A model generated the notes under the pieces. That model worked only from the letters and a program-made list of their open reading frames with translations. It was not told the origin of the DNA and did no database searches. The position numbers were made by a program, and so were the translations under genes. Of a stretch of 64,000 nt of DNA, positions 19,333 to 30,408 are shown in pieces. The stretch comes from Isoptericola sp. BMS4 (GTDB lineage Bacteria; Actinomycetota; Actinomycetes; Actinomycetales; Cellulomonadaceae). The stretch spans positions 1,449,603-1,513,602 of the forward strand of contig NZ_SIRP01000001.1 of NCBI RefSeq assembly GCF_011634835.1. The letters run 5' to 3'. Numbering within the stretch: the first letter of the stretch is position 1; the number at the start of each line of letters is the position of its first letter.

Positions 19333-19689
19333 CTCCCGCTCGGGTTGCGGTCGGGTGGTTGCGGCCGGCCGGGTGAGGGGAGGCCGCGTCGCGAGGCACG
19401 CCATCCGCCGCTCGTTCCTCGCGGCTCCCGCCAGGCCCGTCCAGCCTCTCGACACGGCCTCCCCTCGCCCGGCCTCGTCGAACTGGTCACGGCCGGCTCC
19501 CCGATCCTGCCGAGGGCCCTGGATCCCGGGATCCCCAAGGATCCGGTCGCGCAGTCGGTGGGCGCCAGGCGGAGCCTTGCCATGGCTCGCCCCTGCCGTG
19601 CCCGTCGGCGGGGGATCGCTCGGCTCGTGTGCCAGTCTGTGACCGACGTGCGCACCGGTGGTCTCCCGTTCGACCCGAAGGACTGAGCC
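19333..19689. other. Gene-free stretch with long inverted repeat and BamHI-like palindrome
   Basis: No reading frame here has a ribosome-binding site or a recognisable product. It contains a 31-bp inverted repeat (19367-19474, listed separately) and the perfect 14-bp palindrome GGATCCCGGGATCC (19521-19534). The promoter of the small gene at 19690 should lie near its 3' end, but I see no confident hexamers. Confidence 0.5.
19367..19474. repeat. 31-bp inverted repeat with 46-nt loop
   Basis: Arms 19367-19397 and 19444-19474 are complementary at 28 of 31 positions, one mismatch being a possible G-T pair. The arm core reads GGGGAGGCCG against CGGCCTCCCC. The loop is Arg-codon-rich noise without an open frame. 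It may be a terminator of the ABC gene, whose stop is 35 nt away, or a mobile palindromic element (REP- or MITE-like). I saw no target duplication. Confidence 0.65.
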
Positions 19690-20007
19690 GTGCCTGACCG
19701 ACCCGAGATCGTCTGCCTCTGCGGCTCCGCCCGGTTCGCGGACGAGATGAGCGCGGTGAACCGTGACCTGGCCTTGGCGGGTGTCATCGTGGTCGCGCCG
19801 GCCGTCTTCCCGAGCGCCGACGACGCGAGCGGGCCGCTCACCGACGAGCAGAGGACTGCTCTGGGCTCCCTGCACCTGCGCAAGATCGACCTGGCCGACC
19901 GGGTCCTGGTGGTCAACCCCGGCGGGTACGTCGGGGAGTCCACGAGCAGGGAGATCGCCTACGCCCGGGCCACCGGCACGCCGGTCTCGTTCACCGATCC
20001 CGTCTGA
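19690..20007 (+). CDS. Nucleoside 2-deoxyribosyltransferase-like protein
   Basis: This small 105-residue protein resembles the nucleoside 2-deoxyribosyltransferase fold. It opens with IVCLCGSARFADEM, where the beta1 G-S-x-R motif sits. It also has KIDLADRVLVVNPGGYVGESTSREIAYA, where the G-x-S/T and the Glu of the S-R-E-I helix correspond to the active-site region. Family enzymes cleave or exchange nucleobases on deoxynucleosides. This one is shorter than well-studied members and may be a hypothetical Rossmann-like relative. GTG 19690 is the only sensible start; the gene stands alone. Confidence 0.75.
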   Translation: MPDRPEIVCLCGSARFADEMSAVNRDLALAGVIVVAPAVFPSADDASGPLTDEQRTALGSLHLRKIDLADRVLVVNPGGYVGESTSREIAYARATGTPVSFTDPV

Positions 20008-20185
20008 CCGGGCCGATCCGTCGTCGGCGCTGGCGTCGGGCCCGGCAGCGGGGCCCCACGCCTCGCTGCGGCGGCCGTGCTGTCCGATAACAGTCCGGCA
20101 CGGGCGGGAGCGCGCACGCCTGCGGGTGCCGCCGGCGTCGCCGGCCTCCGTTCGATCCTCCCCGGCGCGGTGCGCCCGGTCGAAC

Positions 20186-20217
20186 CCGTTGCTGCAAACT
20201 TGCAGCAACGGTACAGT
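20186..20217 (+). promoter_or_regulatory. LacI-family (MalR-like) operator and promoter of the amylopullulanase gene
   Basis: CCGTTGCTGCAA-AC-TTGCAGCAACGG (20186-20211) is a perfect 12-bp inverted repeat of the kind bound by LacI-family maltose regulators. It overlaps a consensus-spaced promoter: TTGCTG (20189-20194), 17 nt, TACAGT (20212-20217). Binding would therefore occlude RNA polymerase. No LacI gene adjoins; the regulator at 55969 is the closest candidate in the sugar loci but has a different-looking own site. Confidence 0.85.
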
Positions 20218-20263
20218 CGCGGCTGGTCGCGACCGGCGCGACCGGACGACGAAGGAGTCCTCC

Positions 20264-23200
20264 ATGCCACATCTCGACGGGCATCCCGACCGCCGGCGGA
20301 GCGGGAGCCGCGCCCGTACACGGCGCGCCGCCGCCTCGCTCACCGCCGTCGCGCTCGCCCTCCCCGCGGTCGCCGCCGGGCTGGGCGGCGTCTCGCTCCG
20401 CACGGCCCCGGCCGCCGCGGCGGCGGACCGCACCGCCACGCTCGTGGGCGACCTGCAGACCGAGCTCGGCTGCGCCGAGGACTGGGACCCCACCTGCGAG
20501 GCCACCACGCTGGCACCGGCGGGGGACGGCACGTTCACCTCGGAGCTCGACCTGCCCGCGGGCTCGTACGAGTACAAGGTCGCGCTCGACGGCGCGTGGG
20601 ACGAGGCCTACGGCCGGGATGGCACGAACGAGAACGCGCCTCTGGTGCTCGGGGGCGACGCGCGGGTGCGCGTCACGTACGACGACGCCACGCACCGGAT
20701 CGCGCTCACGCCGCTGGGGCTGGCGGGGGAGTACGACGACGCCGCGGACGCCGGCCTCGTCGTCCCGCCCGTGCGCCAGGCGGGCTCGGACGAGCGGTTC
20801 TACTTCGTCATGACGGACCGGTTCGCGAACGGCGACACGTCCAACGACACCGCGGGGCTCGGTGACGACCCGCTGGTCTCCGGGTTCGACCCCACGGACA
20901 AGGGCTTCTACCAAGGCGGTGACATCGCCGGCCTGCGGGACAAGCTCGACTACGTGGAGGGCCTGGGCACGACGGCGATCTGGCTCACGCCGTCGTTCAT
21001 GAACCGTCCCGTGCAGGGCAGCGGCGACGACGTCTCGGCCGGGTACCACGGCTACTGGATCACGGACTTCACGCGGATCGACCCGCACCTGGGCACGAAC
21101 GACGAGCTGCGCGCGCTGATCGACGACGCTCACGCGCGGGGCATCAAGGTCTACTTCGACATCATCACCAACCACACGGCGGACGTCATCGACTACGCCG
21201 AGGGCACCTACGACTACGTCGAGCAGGCCGACGCGCCGTACACCGACGCGGCCGGGAACGCCTTCGACCCCGCGGACCACGCCGGCACCGGCGACTTCCC
21301 CGAGCTCGACGCCGAGACGTCGTTCCCGTACACCCCGGTGATCGACCCCGCCGACGCAGACGTCAAGGTCCCCGCCTGGCTCAACGACCCGACGCTGTAC
21401 CACAACCGGGGCAACTCGACCTGGACGGGGGAGTCGGTCACCTACGGCGACTTCTCCGGCCTCGACGACCTCATGACCGAGCACCCCACCGTCGTGGGCG
21501 GGTTCGTCGACGTCTACACCGACTGGATCGACCTCGGCATCGACGGCTTCCGCATCGACACCGTCAAGCACGTCGACCGGGAGTTCTGGGAGACCTGGTC
21601 GGCGGAGGTGATGGACTACGCCCACACCGCGGGCAAGGACGACTTCTTCATGTTCGGCGAGGTGTACGACGCCGACGCCGCCAAGACGTCCCCGTACGTG
21701 CGCGACACCGACATGAGCTCCGTGCTCGACTTCGCCTTCCAGGCCGGCGCCACGAGCTACGCCGGCGGCAACAGCGCGCAGGGTCTCGCGCGGCTCTTCG
21801 CGAGCGACGACCGGTACACGACGCCGGACACCTCCGCGTCCGCGCTGCCGACGTTCCTCGGCAACCACGACATGGGCCGCGTCGGCTACATGCTCGCCAG
21901 CACCGACGACCCGCTGGCGCGCGACGAGCTCGCCCACGAGCTCATGTACCTCACCCGCGGCCAGCCCGTCGTCTACTACGGCGACGAGCAGGGCTTCGCC
22001 GGCACCGGCGGCGACAAGGACGCCCGGCAGACGCTCTTCGCCACCCAGGTCGACGAGTACGCGAACCAGCCGCTCGTCACCGGCGAGACCGCGGGCAGCC
22101 AGGACCGCTACGCCACGGACGCGCCGCTGTACACGCACATCGCGGACCTGGCGGCGCTGCGCGAGGCGAATCCCGCGCTCGCCACCGGCGCCCAGATCGA
22201 GCGGTACGCCGACGACGGCGCGGGCATCTACGCCTTCAGCCGCGTCGACCGCGACGAGAAGGTCGAGCACCTCGTCGCCCTCAACAACGCGTCGCAGGCA
22301 CGCGGGGCCACGTTCACGACCCTCACCCCGGGCGCCTCCTACGAGGTGCTGTACGGCGGCGGCGAGCCCGTGACGGCCGACGCCGAGGGCACCGTGACGC
22401 TGAGCGTCCCGGCGACCTCCGCCGTCGTGCTCCGCGCCGACCGCACCGTCGGCGCCGACACCGACGGCAGCATCGCCGTCGACGCCCCCGCCTCGGGCGC
22501 CGCCGTCACCGGCACCGCGCCCGTCGCCGCGTCCGTCGACGACGCCTGGGCGGAGACCTCCTTCGCCTGGCGCGAGGTCGGCACCGCCGACTGGCACGCC
22601 CTCGGCACCGCCGAGGACACCACGCCGCGCGTCTTCCACGACGTCGCCGGCCTGCCCGAGGGCACCCTCGTGGAGTACCGGGCCGTGACCGTCGACGCCG
22701 ACGGCGACCGCGCCGCCGCCTCGACGTTCGCCTCCGTGGGCGTCGACGTCTCCGGCGTGCCCGGCGACGAGGAGCCCCAGGCCGACATCGACATGGTCAC
22801 CGTGCCGGGCAACCACAACAGCGAGATGGGCTGCACCGGCGACTGGACGCCGGACTGCGAGGCAGCCCGCCTCACGCTCGGCGACGACGGCCTGTGGTCC
22901 GGCACCTTCGACCTCCCCGCCGGCGACTACGAGTACAAGGTCGCCGTCGGCGGGTCGTGGGACGTCAACTACGGCGTGGACGGCGAGCCCGGCGGCGCGA
23001 ACCTGCAGTACACGCACGGCGGCGGCCCCGTCACCTTCACCTGGGACCCGGACACCCACGTGGTGACCTCGTCCGCCGGGGGAGGCGGCCTGCCCGGCAC
23101 CGGGGACCAGGCGGTGCACTGGGTGCGCGAGGGACTGCTGCTCGCCCCCGGCGACCTGGGGGCGGGTGACTCGTGGACCCTCTGGACGGCGCCCGTCGGC

Positions 23201-25819
23201 GGACTCGAGGTGGTGGACGGCGAGGTCACGGGCCCGGACGGTACCCTGCCGGACGGCGCCGCCTCGTACGCGCTGGAGCCCGGCGGCGACGTGCCCGACG
23301 ACGTGGCCGAGGACTTCCCGGCGTTCGCGGACCACGCCACGCTGGTGCCGACGTCGGGCGGGGAACCGCTGGACCGCGAGACGGTCGAGGGCCTGCTCAC
23401 GGGCCAGCTCCTCGTGACGCGCACGGACGGCGACGCGCTCACCGCCGCGACGGGCGTGCAGCTCCCGGGCGTGCTCGACGACCTGTACGCCAAGGATGCC
23501 GCAGACCGTACGCTCGGCGTCACCGTGCACCCGAACCTGAAGTGGGCCTCGTTCGCGCTGTGGGCGCCGACGGCGCGCGACGTCGACCTGCTGGTCTGGC
23601 CCGAGGGCGCCGACCTGGCCGGCGACCCCGACACGTTCGCCATGGAGCGGCAGGACGACGGCGCGTGGACGCTCGACGGCAAGCGCGCCGCCAAGGACTA
23701 CCCGTGGGACGGGGCCCGGTACCGGTACGCGGTCGAGGTGTACGTGCCGAGCACCGGCCAGGTCGAGACGAACGTCGTGACCGACCCCTACGCGGTGGCG
23801 CTGACGACCGACTCGACGCACGCCGTCGTCGTCTCCCTCGTCGACAAGCGGTACCGGCCGAAGGTGTGGCGCACCACGCCGCAGCCCGTCGTCGAGCGGC
23901 CCGTGGACCAGACGATCTACGAGCTGCACGTGCGGGACTTCTCGGTCGCGGACACCACCGTCCCCGAGGACGAGCGCGGTACGTACCTGGCGTTCGCCGA
24001 GGACGGCTCGGACGGCATGACGCACCTGCGCGAGCTCGCCGACGCGGGGATGACGACGGTGCACCTGCTGCCGACGTTCGACATCGCGACGGTCCCCGAG
24101 GACCCGGCCGACCAGGAGACGCCGGGCGACCTGTCCGGGTTCGCCCCGGACTCGGACGAACAGCAGGCGGCCGTGGCCGAGGTGCAGGGTTCCGACCCGT
24201 TCAACTGGGGCTACGACCCGTACCACTTCACGGTGCCGGAGGGCTCGTACGCCGTCGACCGCGACGGCGGCGCCCGCGTGGCCGAGTTCCGCACGATGGT
24301 GGGCTCGCTGCACGACGCCGGGCTCCAGGTCGTGCTCGACCAGGTGTTCAACCACACCGCCGCCAGCGGCCAGGACGCGAAGAGCGTGCTCGACCGCGTG
24401 GTGCCCGGCTACTACCACCGGCTGAACTCCACCACGGGCGCGGTGGAGACGAGCACGTGCTGCCAGAACGTCGCGACCGAGCACGCGATGGCGGGCAAGC
24501 TCATGGTCGACTCCGTGGTGACGTGGGCGCGGGACTACAAGGTCGACGGGTTCCGGTTCGACCTCATGGGTCACCACTCCCGGGAGAACATGGAGGCGGT
24601 GCGGGCCGCGCTCGACGGGCTGACCCTGGAGGACGACGGCGTCGACGGCTCGGCCGTCTACCTGTACGGCGAGGGCTGGAACTTCGGCGAGGTCGCGAAC
24701 AACGCCCTGTTCACGCAGGCCACGCAGGGGCAGCTCGGCGGCACGGGCATCGGCACGTTCTCGGACCGGTTGCGTGACGCCGTGCACGGCGGGTCGCCCG
24801 TCGACGGCGCGTCCACGTTCACGCAGGGCTTCGGCACCGGGCTGTTCACCGACCCGAACGGCCGCGAGGCCTCGACCGGCGACCCCGGGTCGGTGAACGA
24901 CGGCGGCGACGACGAGGCGGCCGACCTGGCCCACCAGACGGACCTGGTCCGCCTGGGTCTGGCAGGCAACCTGCGGGACTTCGCGTTCACCACCGCCGAC
25001 GGCGAGGTCACGAAGGGCGAGGACCTCGACTACCGCGGCTCGCCCGCGGGGTACGCGGACTCCCCGGAGGAGGTCGTCACGTACGTCGACGCGCACGACA
25101 ACGAGACCCTGTTCGACCTGCTGACGCTCAAGCTGCCGCAGGCCACGTCGATGGACGACAGGGTGCGGATGAACACGGTCTCGCTGGCGACGACGGCGCT
25201 CGCTCAGACGCCCTCGTTCTGGCACGCGGGCACCGACCTGCTGCGGTCGAAGTCGCTGGACCGCAACTCCTACGACTCGGGGGACTGGTTCAACGCGATC
25301 GACTGGTCGGGCCAGGACAACGGGTTCGGTCGCGGGCTGCCGATGGCCGCGGACAACGAGGACACGTGGCCGGTGATGGCGCCGCTGCTCGCGGACGCGG
25401 CGCTCACGCCCGCGCCGGGTGACATCGCGACGGCGTCCGAGCAGGCGCGCGACCTGCTCCTGCTGCGCGGGTCGACGGACCTGTTCCGCCTCGGGTCCGC
25501 GGACCTCGTCGCCGACAAGGTGTCGTTCCCGGTCTCCGGCCCGGACGCGACGCCGGGTGTGATCGCGATGTCGATCGACGACACGGCGGGGGACACCGAC
25601 GTCGACCCGGACCTCGACGGCGTGCTCGCGGTCTTCAACGCCTCGCCCGAGGCGCAGACCGTGGACCTGCCGACGCTCGCCGGCCGCGAGTACGCGCTCT
25701 CGCCGGTCCAGGAGTCGGGACCCGACGACGTCGTCCGCGAGACCACGTGGGACACCGACGGCGGCGCCGTCACCGTCCCCGCGCGGACCGTCGCGGTGCT
25801 CGTCGACACGGCCGGCTGA
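20264..25819 (+). CDS. pulA: Secreted bifunctional alpha-amylase / pullulanase
   Basis: This 1851-residue exoenzyme attacks starch, with two GH13 modules for alpha-1,4 and alpha-1,6 bonds. Order: signal peptide (about 1-54); X25-type starch-binding module (56-150); GH13 amylase (180-720) with nucleophile D432, acid/base E466 and D536; an Fn3-like spacer; a second X25 module (843-940); a pullulanase-associated domain (from 947); a CBM48-like domain (from 1083); and GH13_14 pullulanase (1215-1750) with D1433, E1470 and D1612. ATG 20264 follows AAGGAG. There is no cell-wall anchor. It stands alone under its own operator. The two X25 modules share CxxDWxPxCEA. Confidence 0.95.
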   Translation: MPHLDGHPDRRRSGSRARTRRAAASLTAVALALPAVAAGLGGVSLRTAPAAAAADRTATLVGDLQTELGCAEDWDPTCEATTLAPAGDGTFTSELDLPAGSYEYKVALDGAWDEAYGRDGTNENAPLVLGGDARVRVTYDDATHRIALTPLGLAGEYDDAADAGLVVPPVRQAGSDERFYFVMTDRFANGDTSNDTAGLGDDPLVSGFDPTDKGFYQGGDIAGLRDKLDYVEGLGTTAIWLTPSFMNRPVQGSGDDVSAGYHGYWITDFTRIDPHLGTNDELRALIDDAHARGIKVYFDIITNHTADVIDYAEGTYDYVEQADAPYTDAAGNAFDPADHAGTGDFPELDAETSFPYTPVIDPADADVKVPAWLNDPTLYHNRGNSTWTGESVTYGDFSGLDDLMTEHPTVVGGFVDVYTDWIDLGIDGFRIDTVKHVDREFWETWSAEVMDYAHTAGKDDFFMFGEVYDADAAKTSPYVRDTDMSSVLDFAFQAGATSYAGGNSAQGLARLFASDDRYTTPDTSASALPTFLGNHDMGRVGYMLASTDDPLARDELAHELMYLTRGQPVVYYGDEQGFAGTGGDKDARQTLFATQVDEYANQPLVTGETAGSQDRYATDAPLYTHIADLAALREANPALATGAQIERYADDGAGIYAFSRVDRDEKVEHLVALNNASQARGATFTTLTPGASYEVLYGGGEPVTADAEGTVTLSVPATSAVVLRADRTVGADTDGSIAVDAPASGAAVTGTAPVAASVDDAWAETSFAWREVGTADWHALGTAEDTTPRVFHDVAGLPEGTLVEYRAVTVDADGDRAAASTFASVGVDVSGVPGDEEPQADIDMVTVPGNHNSEMGCTGDWTPDCEAARLTLGDDGLWSGTFDLPAGDYEYKVAVGGSWDVNYGVDGEPGGANLQYTHGGGPVTFTWDPDTHVVTSSAGGGGLPGTGDQAVHWVREGLLLAPGDLGAGDSWTLWTAPVGGLEVVDGEVTGPDGTLPDGAASYALEPGGDVPDDVAEDFPAFADHATLVPTSGGEPLDRETVEGLLTGQLLVTRTDGDALTAATGVQLPGVLDDLYAKDAADRTLGVTVHPNLKWASFALWAPTARDVDLLVWPEGADLAGDPDTFAMERQDDGAWTLDGKRAAKDYPWDGARYRYAVEVYVPSTGQVETNVVTDPYAVALTTDSTHAVVVSLVDKRYRPKVWRTTPQPVVERPVDQTIYELHVRDFSVADTTVPEDERGTYLAFAEDGSDGMTHLRELADAGMTTVHLLPTFDIATVPEDPADQETPGDLSGFAPDSDEQQAAVAEVQGSDPFNWGYDPYHFTVPEGSYAVDRDGGARVAEFRTMVGSLHDAGLQVVLDQVFNHTAASGQDAKSVLDRVVPGYYHRLNSTTGAVETSTCCQNVATEHAMAGKLMVDSVVTWARDYKVDGFRFDLMGHHSRENMEAVRAALDGLTLEDDGVDGSAVYLYGEGWNFGEVANNALFTQATQGQLGGTGIGTFSDRLRDAVHGGSPVDGASTFTQGFGTGLFTDPNGREASTGDPGSVNDGGDDEAADLAHQTDLVRLGLAGNLRDFAFTTADGEVTKGEDLDYRGSPAGYADSPEEVVTYVDAHDNETLFDLLTLKLPQATSMDDRVRMNTVSLATTALAQTPSFWHAGTDLLRSKSLDRNSYDSGDWFNAIDWSGQDNGFGRGLPMAADNEDTWPVMAPLLADAALTPAPGDIATASEQARDLLLLRGSTDLFRLGSADLVADKVSFPVSGPDATPGVIAMSIDDTAGDTDVDPDLDGVLAVFNASPEAQTVDLPTLAGREYALSPVQESGPDDVVRETTWDTDGGAVTVPARTVAVLVDTAG

Positions 25820-26249
25820 CGCCCGGCGCCCGCGTCCGAGGGCGAGGTCCCCGCGGGGGCCTCGCCCTCCGGTGTCCCGGGATCGGGGCGATGGGCAGTT
25901 TGGGTTCGGTGTGGGAGCGCTCACATCCTTGGAGTGTCTTCGGATCACGAACACGATGAACCGCCTGATCTGCCGGGCCTGCGGACGGCCAGGGCGCCCG
26001 GCGGCGCTCGGAGTCCTATGACCTGCGCCGTTGACATGTCGATGCGCCTGTCCTCACGGTGGCTGTCGGGGCATCGTGGCCGGATCGTTACGCGCGCAGC
26101 TTGCTCCGGCATTGACTTCGAGTCTCGAAGACAGCAAGGTGTACCGCGGTACCGGCTCCGAGCCGGCGCAACGGTCCAGCCCTCCGCGGGCGACGACGGT
26201 GACGATCGCCGCCGGGACCCTCGACGACGAGACGAGAAGGAGCGCGAGG
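25820..26249 (+). promoter_or_regulatory. Control region of the chvE-mmsAB sugar importer
   Basis: This 430-nt gap has no supported gene. TGGGAGCGCTCACA (25912-25925) is one base off the perfect palindrome found before the GH51 gene and resembles the araB site. A second operator-like repeat CTTCGAG-T-CTCGAAG (26116-26130) sits in the spacer of a promoter TTGACT (26112-26117) N17 CAAGGT (26135-26140). A perfect palindrome GTACCGCGGTAC follows at 26141-26152. A TTGACA also occurs at 26031-26036. Dual control by two different regulators is plausible. Confidence 0.7.
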
Positions 26250-27410
26250 ATGCGACTCGCCAAGAAGATGAGCGTGCTGGCCGCGGGTGCGGCGCTGACG
26301 CTGGGCCTGGCCGCCTGCGGCGGCTCGGGCGCCGGGGCCGGCGGCGGTGCCGAGGGCGGCGGCGCGGGGAACGGCGACGACGAGGTCAAGGTGGGCGTCG
26401 CGATGCCGACCCAGACCTACGAGCGCTGGATCCAGGACGGCAACAACGTCAAGGAGGGCCTGGAGGAGCTCGGCTACGACGTCGACCTGCAGTTCGCCAA
26501 CGACGACATCCCCACCCAGACCCAGCAGATCGACTCGATGATCACCGGCGGCGTGGACGCCCTCATCATCGCCTCGATCGACGGCACGGCCCTGACCAGC
26601 CAGCTCGACGCCGCGGCCGCCGCCAACATCCCGGTCATCGCGTACGACCGCCTCATCCGCGACAGCGAGAACGTCGACTTCTACGTGACGTTCGACAACT
26701 ACGAGGTCGGCGTCGCGCAGGGCAACGCCCTGCTGCGCGGCCTCGGCGTGATCGACGCGGACGGCGAGAAGACCGGCGAGAAGGGCCCGTTCAACATCGA
26801 GCTGTTCGCCGGGTCGCCCGACGACAACAACGCCGGCTTCTTCTTCGACGGCGCGATGGACACCCTCAAGCCGTACCTCGACGACGGCACGCTGAAGGTG
26901 CCCTCCGGCCAGACGAAGTTCGGCCAGGTCGCGACCCAGCGCTGGGAGCAGGAGACCGCGCAGAAGCGCATGGAGAACCTGCTGACCTCGACCTACAACG
27001 GCGGCACGAAGCTCGACGGCGTCCTGGCCCCGGCCGACCCGCTGTCGCGCGGCATCATCACCGCCCTGCAGGGCGTGGGCATGGGCCCGACCATCGAGAA
27101 GGGCCTGCCCGTCGTCACCGGCCAGGACGCCGAGATCGACTCGATCAAGCTGATCAACGACGGTGTCCAGTCCTCGACGATCTTCAAGGACACCCGCAAC
27201 CTCGCCGACGAGGCCGTGAAGGCCGCCCAGGCGTTCGTCGAGGGCGAGGAGCCCGACGCCAACGACACCGAGACGTACGACAACGGCGTCAAGGTCGTGC
27301 CGTCGCACCTGCTGCCCATCCAGACCGTGTTCAAGGAGGACATCAAGCCCGTCCTCGTCGACACGGACTACTACACGCAGGACGAGGTCGAGAAGGGCCA
27401 GACCGACTGA
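26250..27410 (+). CDS. chvE: Sugar-binding lipoprotein of a multiple-monosaccharide ABC importer
   Basis: This 386-residue periplasmic-binding-protein type I lipoprotein is of the ChvE class, which delivers arabinose, xylose, glucose or galactose to MmsA/MmsB. A signal peptide ends in the lipobox LAAC with Cys23, followed by a Gly/Ala linker. The mature lobe starts [19 protein letters not shown] and shows [21 protein letters not shown] and the [18 protein letters not shown] hinge region typical of ChvE. ATG 26250 follows AAGGAG. It is first gene of the operon with mmsA and mmsB. The neighbouring ara genes favour L-arabinose as the main substrate. Confidence 0.93.
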   Translation: MRLAKKMSVLAAGAALTLGLAACGGSGAGAGGGAEGGGAGNGDDEVKVGVAMPTQTYERWIQDGNNVKEGLEELGYDVDLQFANDDIPTQTQQIDSMITGGVDALIIASIDGTALTSQLDAAAAANIPVIAYDRLIRDSENVDFYVTFDNYEVGVAQGNALLRGLGVIDADGEKTGEKGPFNIELFAGSPDDNNAGFFFDGAMDTLKPYLDDGTLKVPSGQTKFGQVATQRWEQETAQKRMENLLTSTYNGGTKLDGVLAPADPLSRGIITALQGVGMGPTIEKGLPVVTGQDAEIDSIKLINDGVQSSTIFKDTRNLADEAVKAAQAFVEGEEPDANDTETYDNGVKVVPSHLLPIQTVFKEDIKPVLVDTDYYTQDEVEKGQTD

Positions 27411-27426
27411 CCTGCACCCACACGGA

Positions 27427-27471
27427 CCGGCCCGCCCCGGGCCGCCACGACGGCGGCCGGGGGCGGGCCGG
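27427..27471 (+). terminator. Attenuator-like hairpin between binding-protein and ATPase genes
   Basis: A 20-bp stem (27427-27446 / 27452-27471) with one mismatch and a 5-nt loop begins 16 nt after the chvE stop. Such stems commonly protect or partially terminate the binding-protein mRNA so that it exceeds the membrane components. Confidence 0.7.
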
Positions 27472-27523
27472 CCCGGGCCGCTCCCGGCGGGGCGGCCCGT
27501 ACCCGAAGGAGGGACGAGGGCGC

Positions 27524-27570
27524 ATGCACGCACCCCACGTCATCAGGCGCGCACCCGGGGCGGTCGGGCG

Positions 27571-27574
<4 letters not shown>
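27524..27574 (+). CDS. Putative 16-residue leader peptide coupled to mmsA
   Basis: ATG 27524 is preceded by a strong Shine-Dalgarno, AAGGAGGG (27506-27513, 10-nt spacing). It opens a short frame [16 protein letters not shown] whose stop overlaps the mmsA start codon as ATGA (27571-27574). The mmsA ATG itself has no comparable ribosome-binding site, so ribosomes finishing this leader probably reinitiate on mmsA. Whether the peptide has any function is unknown; it may only be a translation relay. Confidence 0.6.
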
Positions 27575-29132
<1,558 letters not shown>

Positions 29133-29136
<4 letters not shown>

Positions 29137-30311
29137 ACGCCATCGCGTCAGCCCGGGACCTCATCACCCGGAACCTGCGCCAGAGCGGGATCCTGGTCGC
29201 GTTCGTCGCGATCGTCGCCGTGTTCGCCCTGCTCAACCCGATGTTCCTGTCGGCGACGAACCTCACGAACATCGTCCTGCAGTACACCTACATCCTCATC
29301 CTGGCGATCGGGATGGTGATGATCATCGTCGCCGGGCAGATCGACCTGTCCGTGGGCTCGGTGGTCGCCCTCACCGGGGCGGTGTCCGCCGTCGTGGTCG
29401 TGAAGAACGGCATGCCGTGGTGGGCGGGCGTGCTGGCCGCGCTCGTCGTCGGCCTCCTGGTCGGCGCCTGGCAGGGCTTCTGGGTCGCCTACGTCGGCAT
29501 CCCCGGCTTCATCGTCACCCTGGCCGGCATGCTGCTGTTCCGCGGCCTCACGTACGTCGTGCTCGACAACATCTCGATCTCGCCGTTCGGCAAGCCGTAC
29601 TACGACATCGCCAACGGCTTCCTCAACGGCCTGTTCGGCGGGTACGGGTACGACGTCTTCACCCTGGTGATCTTCGCGATCGGCGTGGTGGGCTACGCGG
29701 TGGCCCAGTGGCGCGGCCGCCAGAGCAAGATCTCCTACCACCAGTCCGTCGAGTCGATGCCCCTGTTCGTGGCCAAGCTCGTCGTGGTCGCCGCCGTCGT
29801 CATGTGGTTCGCGTACAAGCTCGCCACCTACCGTGGCCTGCCCGTCGTGCTGATCATCCTGGCGGTGCTGACCATCGGCTACACGCTCGTCACGCAGAAG
29901 TCCGTGTTCGGGCGGCACGTGTACGCCGTGGGCGGCAACCGGCACGCCGCCGAGCTGTCCGGCGTGAAGGTGCGGAAGGTCAACTTCTGGATCTTCGTCA
30001 ACATGGGGCTGCTCGCCGCCGTCGCGGGCGTCGTCTACTCCTCGCGCATGAACGCCGCCCAGCCGGGTGCCGGCAACATGTTCGAGCTCGACGCCATCGC
30101 GGCCTGCTTCATCGGCGGTGCCTCGACGTCCGGCGGTGTCGGCCGTGTCGGCGGCGCGATCATCGGTGGCCTCATCATGGCGGTCATCTCGAACGGCATG
30201 CAGCTCATGGGCGTGTCGACCTCGATCCAGCCGATCGTCAAGGGCCTCGTGCTGCTGCTGGCCGTGGCCTTCGACATCTACAACCGGCGCCGGGCCGCGG
30301 CACTGCGCTGA
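29133..30311 (+). CDS. mmsB: Permease subunit of multiple-monosaccharide ABC importer
   Basis: This 392-residue integral membrane protein of the CUT2 permease family (MmsB/GguB) has about ten helices. Recognisable segments are [37 protein letters not shown], the long loop after GYGYDVF typical of this subgroup, [19 protein letters not shown], and [23 protein letters not shown]. It works as a homodimer pore with the chvE lipoprotein and mmsA ATPase. It begins inside the mmsA stop (ATGA). A long hairpin follows the stop. Confidence 0.95.
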
Positions 30312-30329
30312 GCGGACCGGGGGAGCGTG

Positions 30330-30369
30330 CGGCGCGCGGGACGGTGGGCGACCACCGGCCCGCGCGCCG
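30330..30369 (+). terminator. Terminator hairpin after mmsB
   Basis: CGGCGCGCGGG (30330-30340) pairs with CCCGCGCGCCG (30359-30369). An inner CGGTGG/CCACCG stem makes a nearly continuous hairpin. It lies directly before the ROK promoter. Confidence 0.8.
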
Positions 30370-30377
30370 TCGCACCA

Positions 30378-30390
30378 TAGAATCCACGGC
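30378..30390 (+). promoter_or_regulatory. -10 element upstream of the ROK gene
   Basis: TAGAAT (30378-30383) is 7 nt before GTG 30391, an in-frame alternative start six codons before the ATG I chose. If the mRNA is leaderless, the GTG would be the true start. Confidence 0.5.
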
Positions 30391-30408
30391 GTGAGAGGAC
30401 GGGGACCG

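Noticed and set aside
19345-19686. A 113-codon plus-strand frame in the gene-free stretch
   Set aside because: It runs through the inverted repeat, has Arg/Pro-rich random composition and lacks a ribosome-binding site.
19991-25954. A 1987-codon open frame on the minus strand across the amylase-pullulanase gene
   Set aside because: It mirrors the codon-3 GC bias of the plus-strand gene, has Arg/Val/Gly/His-rich nonsense composition, and has no ribosome-binding site or domain.
25981-26249. Longer N-terminus for the ChvE-type lipoprotein starting at 26031
   Set aside because: It would add 73 residues before an excellent lipoprotein signal peptide that has its own AAGGAG; the extra part crosses the promoter and operators.
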